Assembly: GCA_965112735.1 (NCBI GenBank)
Contig: OZ218961.1
Span: 2,046,001 to 2,110,000 of the forward strand
Direction of reading: 5' to 3'
Length of the DNA: 64,000 nucleotides
Source: Phaeosaccion multiseriatum
Taxonomy: Eukaryota; Ochrophyta, other classes
The stretch's first letter is position 1. Each line of letters starts with the position of its first letter. The notes beneath the pieces are model-generated. The model did not search any database, was not told where the DNA came from, and saw nothing but the letters and a program-made list of their open reading frames with translations. Positions 36,201-45,219 of this stretch are shown here, one piece after another. The position numbers and the translations under genes were made by a program.

Positions 36201-37018
36201 GGGGGGCCGGTGGTGGCTCCAATCGACCACCAGATGGCAGCGGATGGTCAGGTTCTCCGAGTAAGAAGGAGAGCAAAAAGGCCGTGAAGGAGCGGGCGGA
36301 GAGGGAGGCGCGAGACAAGCGAGAGGCAGAGTTGCAGGAGGAGAAGGAGCGGAGACAGAGGGACAAGGAGCAGGCAATGAAGGACAAGGAGAGGGAGAAG
36401 AAGGAGGAGGAGCGGAGGAAGAAGAGGGAGAAGGACGCAGCGAAGCGGGAGCTGGAGGCGAGAAGGAGGGCCCGAGAGCGAGCGGCGATTGACAAGCAGG
36501 AGCTGGCCGACTTGATGAAACCGCCACTCACATTTGTCGACGACGGATTCGACGAGGCGGCGTGGCGCAGGGCGCTCACCAGGGAGGACCGTCTTTCCGA
36601 CTCGGAGCCGGACAATTCCGATTCCGATTCCGTGGATTCCAATGTCGTTTCCCACCCCGCTTCAAAATCGGAACCGCAGCGTCGGTCTCGCGGTGGCGGT
36701 GGTGGTGGTGGTCGGGGGGGGGTGGTGCTCCCCCGGGGGATCAAGGGTAGCAGCAGTAGTCGAGTCCCCGTGCCAGCAGTAGCGTCTGCTTCTTCCCGCT
36801 CCCCATCGCCCGCGCCCCATCCGATAACCACGACTCGGAAGCCTGTGAAGGGTGTGCCGAAGACGGTTTCGGAAACGGTGGATGTGGTGGCGGGGCGTGA
36901 AGTAACCTCCGAGCAGCTCCAGGGCTTGGCGTCGAGCTCCACCCGGGCCCAAGCGGCACAGGCGGCAGCTTCTTCTGCCGCCAGGCGCTCCGGACGGAGA
37001 CTTCTTCGACTCGGAGGA

Positions 37019-37049
<31 letters not shown>

Positions 37050-38116
37050 GAGGGGATGTTGTTCGGACCGTGCGAGAGGCGCGAGCCATGCTGGGCATCA
37101 TGGACGCCGCCTCAGTGGGGTCGGGGTCGGGATTGGGAGGCGATGCCGCTTCAGGCAGCGGTGGTGCTCTTGCTGCTGACGGTGCTGGTGATGCTTCCTC
37201 TCTTCTCTCTTACGGCGACGGTGGTAGCCTAGGAGGAGGAGGAGGAGGAGGAGGAGGGGGGGGAGGTGAGGGGGGTCGGGAGGAGGGTTCGGACAACGGC
37301 TCTTGGAGGATGGGTGCACCTTTCAAGGAGCCGTTGGTGCTCCTGCGCAGGGCGAGGCCACAGGCAGATACGCACCCGTCGGTGCTGCGGGAGAAGGACC
37401 GCCTGGAGAAGGTGTCACAGACTCATTCGCTGTGGGATTCCACGGCGCTGGGCATCCCGGAGGAGGAGAACGAAGGGAGGGCTGAGCTTGCCGAGATGGT
37501 GATGGGCAAGGCTGGCAAGGAAGGGGACGGAGAGAAGGAGGGCGAGGAAGAGGAGGGGGGGGGGCGCGGAGGAGGAGGGGAAGAAGAAGAAGAAGGAGCA
37601 GGAGCAGGAGCAGCAGGAGGAGGAGGAGGGCGAGAAAAGGGAGGAGGAGGTGAAGCGAGAGGAGGAAGTGAAGAAAGAGGAGGAGGAGGAGGAGGAGGAT
37701 GCCGATGACGACGAGGTTGAGGAGGAGGACCATGACGAATCCGACGACGATTGGTCTTCCTCTTCCTCCGAAGACGGCGCCGACAGCCACACAGCGTCGG
37801 ATTCTCTGGACAGGGCCAAACAGGCAGAGAGGAAGGGGCGGGCGTTGCGAAGGAGGCAGCGGAGGGAGTTACGAAAGGACCCGGACGCCAGTATTATCGA
37901 CTTCTCCAAGGAGGGACGGATGGACGCGAGGTTCAAGGGGTTGAGGAGGAGGGAGAAGGAAGCGCGGGCAGCGGCGGCGGCCGGGCAGCTGTCGCAGAGC
38001 CTGAAGAAGCCCTGGGAAGGTGAGTTCGAACTGCAGGAGTTGGTGATACAGCAGCATGAGGGGGGAGGGGGGGGGGGGCGGGGTGATCACTGTACCACAC
38101 ACACACAACCACACGT

Positions 38117-38160
<44 letters not shown>

Positions 38161-40014
38161 CGCGTGTATATCGACGTAGTGATGCCCACCCTCATGTGTC
38201 CATCGTCGAGCCGATGCTGCCTGCCTGTCTGTCACCGTACATGTGTTGCCCTCCTCCCCACATCTGTCCTCCTCTGTTCGCCAACATCATACTGCCACGA
38301 AAGTGCATGTGCCCCTTCCGTGGTAGCTATGCCACCCCTGCTCCTCCTTTCCTTTCCTCTAAGCCCCCGTTGCCCCCTACCCTCATCCTGACACCCTGTG
38401 CTCTGGTGGTGGTATGTCCTGACACTCTGCACGCATGCCCTCAGCCGTGGACTTCCGAGACGGCGTGACGCAAGACATGCTCCGGAGAGCCGCGGGGAAG
38501 CCCTTTGTAAAGGGCCACGGACAGCGCAAGAGGTCGGCACAGGGTAAGTGAGGAAGGAAGGAAGGAAGGAAGGAAGGAAGGAAGCAAGGAAGGAAGGAAG
38601 GAAGGAAGGAAGGAAGGAAGGAAGGAAGGAAGGAAGGAAGGGAGGGAGGGAGGGAAAAAGGCGAACGCTGCGAGGTGGTAGTGGATGGGTGGATGGCAGT
38701 GGATGGGTACCGGCGGTGAGCGGGGCATTGATGGGAGAGGGGTGATGGGTACAAGACGACACATACACATGCGGGGCAACAACACAAAGCGAGGACCGGG
38801 CATCCGTCCTGACCTCTACCCTGACCCTGACCCTGACCCTGACCCTGACCCTGACCCTGCCCCTTGACCCTGACCCTGACCCTGACCCGGACCCTCACCC
38901 TCACCCTCACCCTGACCCTGACCCTGACCCTGACCCTGACCCTGACCCTGACCCTGACCCTGACCCTGACCCTGACCCTGACCCTGACCCTGACCCTGAC
39001 CCTGAACCCGACCGTCACTCTTACTAGACGGTCTGGACGCGAGTGAGCAGCTTATCGTGCCCGGCAGCGACCGTCTCATCAACTACATGGCAGGTGAGTG
39101 AAGCCTGCCTACTAGACGTACTACCTGCGTACTCCTACGTAATAGCGACGTACTGGCTGCTCTCGTGAAAATATGAAAAGGGGGAGGTTTTCCAGCAGCC
39201 TCGCCTTCCGTTGGCTCGGCCTTCCCCTTGTTGGCCTGATTGGAGTGGGTAGGCTCTGATGGTACTTCCGCGTGACTGCAGCTCAGTGCCCGCAAACGCA
39301 TAGAGAACTGTAGCGAGGGAGATGCTGAGCAAAGCAGAGCCGCACCCACTGCCGCCTCATCCACTGCCATCCCCTCCGCTTCCACTGCCATCCCCGTCCA
39401 CTGCCATCCCACCCCATCCCCTCCACCACAGACGTGGGAGAGGTTCGCAAGCAGTTCGAGCGTCTGCGCGAGATCGAAGGGATGGAGCGCAGGGTCGTGG
39501 ACATGGCCAACCGCGAGAGAGAGAGGTCAGTCGGTGTCAGTGTCAGTGTTTGTGCCAAGTGCAATGGCCAGAAAGGTGCTGCTCCATGCCATCGGCGGCT
39601 GGAAGGGATAGGCCTATCCCCATTGGGAGACCTCATCGACGCGGACACTGCTCTGCTACTGTATCACCAACTGCTCTGCAGAGTACAAGGAGCGTCTTCG
39701 CTTGGGCCTGGGCCTTCCCTTGCGTCGGCCTGCCTCTCACCACCTCACCCCACCCCGACCCCGCTCAATCCCACCCTCAAAACCCCAACCAGGTTAAGAT
39801 AGAGGCCCGCAAGGGTGGACTCGCGCTGGCTGCAGAGTCCGAACAGTACGACAAGACCGAGGAGCTCGACGGCCTCGGGAGCGAGGCGCAGCAGCAAGAG
39901 AGGGGCAACCGGTTTAACACCGTTGTTGGGGAGGGAGGGAGGGACTGGGGCAACGAAGACGACGACGAGGAGGAAGAGGACGAGGGGGAGGAGGAGAGCA
40001 CAGATGGCACTTGA
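30268..40014 (+). CDS. Large low-complexity, charged protein of unknown function; about ten exons, one frameshift
   Basis: Exons supported by phase: 30268-30317, 30751-31600, 31861-32139, 32398-34240, 34599-38019, 38445-38543, 39028-39093, 39432-39525 and a last one 39793-40014. One exon between the last two is unresolved (phase 2 in, 0 out). Ordered-looking segments are HQRLAMLLRRSNEQALRAAE, AELYLRYGFGSAESFDP, LWQAFQQHRELSSVDRAAL, FVDDGFDEAAWRRALTREDR, and near the end GLDASEQLIVPGSDRLINYM, EVRKQFERLREIEGMERR and VKIEARKGGLALAAESEQYD. The rest is Gly, Ser, Gln, Lys/Arg and Glu runs, including about 80 Gly codons near 35560-35710 and a long Lys/Glu coiled coil (36270-36510). A G10 tract at 37555-37564 puts the two halves of exon 5 in different frames. 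The start is uncertain; upstream exons may exist. No family was recognised. The last exons are duplicated at 42455-43448. Confidence 0.6.
32499..32538 (+). repeat. Two copies of the GTTGGTGATACAG word within CAG repeats
   Basis: Copies at 32499-32511 and 32526-32538 are each followed by CAG units and are translated LVIQQQQQQLVIQQQQ. They exemplify the dispersed word, whose commonest form is CAG repeats interrupted by TTGGTGATA. Confidence 0.9.
34305..34382. repeat. CAGT-based minisatellite in an intron of the large gene
   Basis: Units of TCAGTCAGTACCTGGTG and TCAGTCAGTGCCTGGAG alternate. The same compound unit forms the arrays at 55620-55830 and 60012-60375 in introns of the kinase and PurL genes. 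Confidence 0.9.
34485..34590. repeat. CTTC/TTCC microsatellite before exon 5 of the large gene
   Basis: CTTC tetranucleotides run up to the acceptor CTCCTTCGCAG at 34598 and may serve as its polypyrimidine tract. Confidence 0.85.
35508..35790. repeat. Long GGA trinucleotide array inside an exon
   Basis: GGA repeats with GCA and AGA interruptions encode a poly-Gly/Ala/Arg stretch in the large gene. A shorter similar run is at 34968-35065. The opposite strand is open and reads poly-Pro or poly-Leu, which I regard as a shadow. Confidence 0.95.
38548..38660. repeat. GGAA microsatellite directly after a donor site
   Basis: It follows the donor CAGG|GTAAGTGAGG at 38543 and consists of AAGG/GGAA tetranucleotides, then GGGA. 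It lies in an intron of the large gene. Confidence 0.9.
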
Positions 40015-40170
40015 GGGGGGGGGTCGCTACAGATAGTGTCTAGCTGCTGTATAGATAAGGGGGGCAATGGCAGCGAGCGAGGCAGGATTCCGGGGGCAGT
40101 TGATCGGCAGTTGGTTGGACGCGAAGGTTGGAGGAGACTCTTCCCTTCAATGAGTACATGTTAAGATCAG
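38815..40170. repeat. Segmental module A, copy 1 (CCCTGA array plus last exons of the large gene)
   Basis: The module holds the CCCTGA array (38817-39006) and the exons at 39028, 39432 and 39793, continuing into the 3' region (CAGTTGATCGGCAGTTGGTT to GAGTACATGTTAA). It is repeated at 42305-43613 with about 90% or more identity by eye. Repeat B copy 2 lies exactly between the two A copies. Confidence 0.85.
38817..39006. repeat. Interstitial telomere-like CCCTGA (TCAGGG) array
   Basis: About 30 CCCTGA hexamers, a one-base variant of the CCCTAA/TTAGGG telomere unit, lie inside an intron. A shorter, degenerate copy is at 42312-42440 at the same place in module A copy 2. Two or three units are also at 446-462. 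Confidence 0.9.
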
Positions 40171-40184
40171 AATAAAAAAATAGT

Positions 40185-42262
40185 ACTTAATTTCAATTTG
40201 AAATAGCAGTGCGTGGAGTTGAGGAGAGTGAGAGTCTCCAGCCAGGGGCGGGGAAAGTGATGATGAAGGGGAAGTGGTTCCTTCCATGGTGAGAGGGAAG
40301 GAGGAGTGGGCAGTGTGTGAGCCTCTCTTCAGTGCTGCGGAGGGAGGGGCGTGGTGCTGCTCGATCAAGCCCTTCGCAGAGGGAAAGCGCCAAATCTGGT
40401 TATATTACTACGAAGTAAGACAATAAGCTGCTATGTATGGCACCGTGTGTGCGAAACTAGGCGGTGCTTTACCCAGGAGGGGCCGCGCTGTCTGCCCTGG
40501 TCACTCAGTCCTCGCAGTCGCAGGGGTGACCATTGGCGTGCACCCACTGCTTCATCTCCTCGAAGGCGGCAGGGGGCATATCCCATCCACGACCGCCATA
40601 TCCGCTTTTCATGACTTGTGGGCATGCATACCTGTTCCAGGGACACATGACCTCCTCCGATCGGAGCCACTTCAGCACAGAGAGGCTCTTGGCGTCACGA
40701 ACTGCAAAAAAACAGACATTTGCATCCCACCTGCACAGCTCCCGTGCGTTTGCATGGAGCCACTGCAGCACTTCCAGATTGCCTTCCGCGGCCGCCCAGA
40801 GAGCCCCCCACCTCCACCCGGCGGGGTTATCTATCGCCTCCATCTCAGCTCTGACCTTCGGATGATGCAAAAGCATGTCCAACGCTCGAATGTGCCCGGC
40901 CCTTACAGCCTCCTTCCACATATACACAAAATGAGGAGGGCCCTCAAACTCGTCGGACAGCAGCCACGTAAGAATCTCCACATTGCCGCACTTGCCAGCT
41001 TCGGCACAACTATCGCTCAGATCCCACGGGCACCGCTCCTTGTCGGGCAGGTCCTCCACTCGCAGCCATTGGAGGATGCTCAGTGCGCGCCTTTCATTCC
41101 TCACCGCAACCACGCAAACGGACCGATCCCAGGCACACCCCATGCTGTGAAGAGCCTTGCAAATACTCACATCTCCGTACTGTGCCGCAGCCTCAAAAGT
41201 CTTCACACTCAGCGCATATCCGCACTTCCTGGCCCACCTCAAACGCTCCACAGACTCAACCACACTCCTGATCCGCGTTGTCTTGGCCGGATGGAGACGT
41301 CTGTAGTGGCCCTTCCACTCCTTGCTCACCGCCGCTATAAACAAGTCCTGGCCCCCACCAGTCCACTCCATCACACTGATGAGATGTACAGCCTGGGCCA
41401 GGCCCTGTTCACAAGCTTCGAAGGTTTGAGCATCGCTTCCCTCGCCTCCAGCAACAAGGGCAGCGGGAACGGGAGAAGCTGCCACGGCGGCACTGAAACC
41501 TTGCGCCTCCATCGAGGAATCGATGGGTGGGGCTGGCTGGAGCCTTTTGCCACCCTGCTTTCGGCTCGGTCCGTCCAAGTCTTTCGCGGCCCCACTCTGG
41601 ATGACTGCTTGACACGTATGATGGTGTGCCGCGCGCGGCACGGATCGGGCGGGGGAACAAGAAGAACTTTTGCTTTCCTCGCTCTGCGAAGCCTGGTATG
41701 ACGAGGGAAGGGAAGGGGGAGGGGGGATGACAGGAGGGAAATCACGCGCAGTGTGAGCAAAAGGCGGCATCGATACCTCCCCTGCTGTTGGGCCTTTGCC
41801 GAGAACCCCCCCCCAAGAAGAGGGGGAAGGAAACTCGATGGACTCGATCACATCTCCCGCCCAGCACGGCCTCGACTGCTCTTAGCCTCCTCCAGCCTGC
41901 ATTCTTCAGCGCCACACTCCTACCTGCTTCTTGGTCGAAGAGGGACGGAGGGATAATTGTGGAGCGGGAAAGAAAGAAATTATGGAGAAAAGCCAGCCAG
42001 GCATGTTGGTTGCTCGGAGTCGGCCCTGTGATCAGATCAGAGGGCGTTTGGCGGGACGACGGCCGACCTTTCGAACCTTTGGCTGCAGCCTTGCAACTCT
42101 CTGCCTGGATCGCTCTTCCCTCCAGCATCCCACCTACGACCCCTTCTCTTTGTGCTGCACTCTATCTCATATTGTCTGCGGCCTTTCTTCCCTTCTTTTG
42201 CTACTGCTGTTGTGCAGACACTTGACTTCAACAAACAGCAAGGTACACATGTTCTTTTAATT
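40185..42262. repeat. Segmental repeat B, copy 2
   Basis: This corresponds to 27800-29910. It runs from GAAATAGCAGTGCGTGG (40201) to GCAGACACTTGACTT (42214) and GTTCTTTT (42250). It is bounded on both sides by module A sequence, as if inserted between two A copies or duplicated together with A. Confidence 0.85.
40505..41512 (-). CDS. Ankyrin-like 'CPWD' repeat protein, copy 2, 335 aa
   Basis: Paralogue of the gene at 28121-29134. It ends with the same FEEMKQWVHANGHPCDCED and shares the order of repeats. Differences are scattered substitutions and small in-frame indels (for example an extra segment in PPHFVYMWKEAV, and a lost WCRQ near the C-terminus). The reading frame is intact over the whole conserved part, so both copies look functional or only recently duplicated. 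The start at 41512 is the shared MEAQG methionine; the frame is open to 41851 with a Met at its end (MIESIEF), which copy 1 lacks in frame. The function is unknown. Confidence 0.8.
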   Translation of the reverse strand: MEAQGFSAAVAASPVPAALVAGGEGSDAQTFEACEQGLAQAVHLISVMEWTGGGQDLFIAAVSKEWKGHYRRLHPAKTTRIRSVVESVERLRWARKCGYALSVKTFEAAAQYGDVSICKALHSMGCAWDRSVCVVAVRNERRALSILQWLRVEDLPDKERCPWDLSDSCAEAGKCGNVEILTWLLSDEFEGPPHFVYMWKEAVRAGHIRALDMLLHHPKVRAEMEAIDNPAGWRWGALWAAAEGNLEVLQWLHANARELCRWDANVCFFAVRDAKSLSVLKWLRSEEVMCPWNRYACPQVMKSGYGGRGWDMPPAAFEEMKQWVHANGHPCDCED

Positions 42263-42304
42263 AGTACCTGTAGTATTGTACCTGTTCAAGAGCACTCGAG
42301 GAGT

Positions 42305-43613
42305 CGTGGGCCTGACCCTGACCCTGGTGACCCTGACCCCGACCCCGGCCGACCCTGACCCTGACCCTGACCCTGGCTGACCCTGAACCGCACCCTGACC
42401 CTGGCTGACCCTGACCCTGGCCCTGACCCTGACCCCGACCGTCACTCTTCCTAGACGGGCTGAACGCGAGTGAGCAGCTTCTCGTGCCCGGCAGCGACCG
42501 TCTCATCAACTACATGGCAGGTGAGTGAAGCCTGACTAATAGCGACGTTCTGGCTGGGCCTGCTTCTATGAAAAGGGAGAGGTTTTCCAGCAGCCTCGCC
42601 CCCTCTTGGCTCGGCCTTCCCCTTGCTGACCTTATTGGAGTGGGCAGGCTCTGATGGCACTTCCGCGTGACTGCAGCTCAGTGCCCGCAAACGCATAGAG
42701 AACTGGCTGTAGCGAGGGAGATGCTGGCTGAGCAAAGCAGAGCCGCACCCACTGCCGCCCCATCCACTGCCATCCCCTCCGCTTCCACTGCCATTCCCAT
42801 CCACTGCCATTCCCATCCACTGCCATTCCACCCCATCGCCTCCAAAGACATGGGAGAGGTTCGCAAGCAGTTCGAGCGTCTGCGCGAGATCGAAGGGATG
42901 GAGCGCAGGGTCGTGGACATGGCCAACCGCGAGAGAGAGAGGTCAGTCAGTGTTAGTCAATGTCAGTGTCAGTGTCAGTGTTTGTGCCAAGTGCAATGGC
43001 CAGAAAGGTGCTGCTCCATGCCATCGGCGGCTAGAAGGGCTTGTTGACCTATCCCCATTGGTAGACCTCATCGACGCGGAGACTGCTCTGCTACTGTATC
43101 ACCAGCTGCTCTCCGGAGCACAAGGAGAGTCTTCGCTTGGGCCTGGGCCATCCCTCGCGTCGGTCTGCCTCTCACCACCCCACCCCACCCGACCCCGCTT
43201 AATCCCACCCTCAAACCACCAACCAGGTTAAGATAGAGGCCCGCAAGGGTGGACTCGCGCTGGCTGCAGAGTCCGAACAGTACGACAAGACCGAGGAGCT
43301 CGACGGCCTCGGGAGCGAGGAGCAGCAGCAAGAGAAGGGCAACCGGTTTAACACCGTTGTTGGGGAGGGAGGGAGGGACTGGGGCAACGAAGACGACGAG
43401 GAGGAGGAAGAGGACGAGGGGGAGGAGGAGAGCACAGATGGCACTTGATGACGGAGGGGAGGGGGGGGGGGTCGCTATAGATAGTGTCTAGCAGATAGAA
43501 AAAGGGGGGCAATGGCAGCGAGCGAGGCAGGCTTCCGGTGGCAGTTGATCGGCAGTTGGTTGGACGCGAAGGTTGGAGGAGACTCTTCCCTTCAAAGAGT
43601 ACATGTTAACATC
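42305..43613. repeat. Segmental module A, copy 2
   Basis: Same order as 38815-40170: CCCTGA-type array, three exon-like blocks, and 3' tail ending GAGTACATGTTAACATCATAAT. A GGGCAATGGCAGCGAGCGAG block near 43507 matches 40063. Confidence 0.85.
42455..43448 (+). pseudogene. Duplicated 3' exons of the large gene (orphan fragment)
   Basis: Blocks at 42455-42520 (GLNASEQLLVPGSDRLINYM), 42848-42941 (MGEVRKQFERLREIEGMER) and 43227-43448 (VKIEARKGGLALAAESEQYD, acidic tail, TGA) mirror those at 39028, 39432 and 39793. No upstream exons exist between 41513 and 42454 other than repeat B sequence. The fragment is therefore an orphan, unless the large gene splices past its own 3' end into it. Coding frames of the three blocks remain intact, which suggests recent duplication. 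The sequence between blocks two and three differs by one base in length from copy 1, arguing that this part is intronic. Confidence 0.6.
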
Positions 43614-44291
43614 ATAATACAAACTTTATGAAGACAAGGAAGTAATGAGCGGCTGGGGATTGGGGGGATGGGGGTGACGAGGGCCTTGGAGGATGGCCAC
43701 TCCTGTTGCACTGGCTGGGATATATACATAGAACAAAAGAGGAGGAGGGAGGAGGAGGAGGGAGGAGGAGGAGGAGGGGGATGAGGGGGAAAGGGGATAC
43801 GTTGCTTAGCGCCATCGCCTGCGGGGAAGGCGGCAGTAAAGACGGTCAGAGAGCAAGCCGAGCGGCAGACGCTCGGCGATAGATCGAAAACGAGTTTTCA
43901 GGAAGTGGGGAGTGGGAGAGACCAAACCCGGTAGTAGGGCGGCGGTTGGCTGCTTGAGACCCGGCCGCATCTCGGTGGCCCTAGTGCGGCCCGGCCGGGT
44001 CACGGGCACCCTCCTAGCTATGGCTGCCTTCGTGGCTCTCGAGTGCCTTGGCGCTCGCTCGGAATAGACTTTTCTTCTGGGGGTGGCTGGCGGCGATGCC
44101 CCCTTTGTTGTGGTCGCCTGCTTGTCTCGTTACAGTAGATTACGTACTATACTATGGGTGTATAGCAAGGTGAAAATAGGTCCAGCTGTTGTAGGTCGAT
44201 GCCATTTGTGATATGCGAATTACTTACGCACGTCGTTAAGGAACCTGGGTTCCCCTCTCAGAGCCTGGTTGTGTAAGGACAGAGCGGCCAG

Positions 44292-44389
44292 CAGGCTTGC
44301 TCTCGGGTTGTAAATAGTCAATCAGACTACTAGACAAGTGTGAGCTACTGGAATGTGTATTGATACAGCTTAACCCGAGAGCAAGCCTG
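44292..44389. repeat. Perfect 18-bp inverted repeat with a 62-bp loop
   Basis: The left arm CAGGCTTGCTCTCGGGTT (44292-44309) is the exact reverse complement of 44372-44389. Nearby GGTTGTAAA and TTTACAACC words extend the symmetry loosely. It could be a MITE remnant or a transcribed hairpin. Confidence 0.75.
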
Positions 44390-44524
44390 GCTGCGGAAGT
44401 AGGGTTTACAACCCTCCTTCCCTGCTATCCATCCTCTACAATCATTGTGTTCGTCTGCCCGAGGCCTGAACACACCAGCCAGGTGAAAGAAAGGAAGCGC
44501 CACACCTCCTAGTCCCCCTCTTAT

Positions 44525-44697
44525 CGGATTATCCGCTATCCGCTATCGCCGGCGCCAGCCGGCGCGCTATCGAGAATGTGGGCGATAGTGCGTCAGGGGT
44601 CGACTATCCGCTATCGCCGGCGCGATCCGCTATCCGCTATCGGCTAGACTAGCGCGCTATCGAGAATGTGGCTGGGCGATAATGCGTCAGGGGTCAA
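44525..44697. mobile_element. Two tandem degenerate copies of the 11729-11835 element
   Basis: Each unit contains CCGCTATCGCCGGCG, then CGCGCTATCGAGAATGTGG, then GCGTCAGGGGTC. These are the reverse complement of the element at 11.7 kb. Only one terminal repeat (GTCAGGGGTCGA) is kept per unit. GCTATCC words are locally amplified. Confidence 0.55.
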
Positions 44698-44975
44698 TTA
44701 TCACCCTTCTAATCTCCCAACTGTTCTTTCCCAATGGTCAGGGAGTTGGACATGATTATGTCATACGCCGACCATTATCAGTAATCATCAGACCTGGGGG
44801 AAGAAGAAAAAAAGAGGAAAGAGGAGGAGGAAGCTTCTATATTACACCCTTAAGTGCCATCTATGGTTGTCTAAAAGTAATATCTCACCCGCCGGCGAAC
44901 TTAGTCCCCGAGGTCGTATCCCTCCGATGCGTCAATTCTCCCCATCGGAATAAAGTTGATACCAGCCAGGATCCT

Positions 44976-45086
44976 ATGTCGAATCGAGCGTTCGTGTCGG
45001 GCCCGCTGGAGCGCGACGGCCAATCGCCGCCGAATAACGCAAACAGCCCTCGGGAAGAGGAGAAGCCGTACGCTTGCCATCTGTGA
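44976..45086 (+). pseudogene. Possible degenerate C2H2 zinc-finger remnant
   Basis: The frame reads SNRAFVSGPLERDGQ and ends EEEKPYACHL before a stop. This resembles a finger (RAFV..LERH..) followed by the inter-finger linker EKPYACHLC, with the second Cys replaced by a stop. The zinc ligands are not complete. It could be chance. Confidence 0.2.
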
Positions 45087-45219
45087 CTCTTGAAGCACCA
45101 AAACCCACACTTGCTTGTTTCACGTGGTGCCGAGGGAAGGTATTGTCAGTTTTTTTCGCAGCTACAGCGAAGAGCGTGCGGTGCTGGTGCTTCTGCTTGT
45201 CACCCCCATAGAATCAGCA

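Larger units (their letters stand above)
43449..45219. other. Intergenic region with inverted repeats and MITE-like remnants
   Basis: It contains GGA-rich text (43738-43785), an 18-bp perfect inverted repeat (44292-44309 and 44372-44389), two tandem MITE-like units (44525-44697) and a possible zinc-finger remnant (44976-45086). Otherwise it is unique sequence without a supported gene. Confidence 0.55.

Noticed and set aside
35452-37101. Minus-strand Pro-rich open frame of 549 codons
   Set aside because: Antisense of GGA-rich exon 5 of the large gene; the sense strand has consistent splice phases and Lys/Glu coiled coil.
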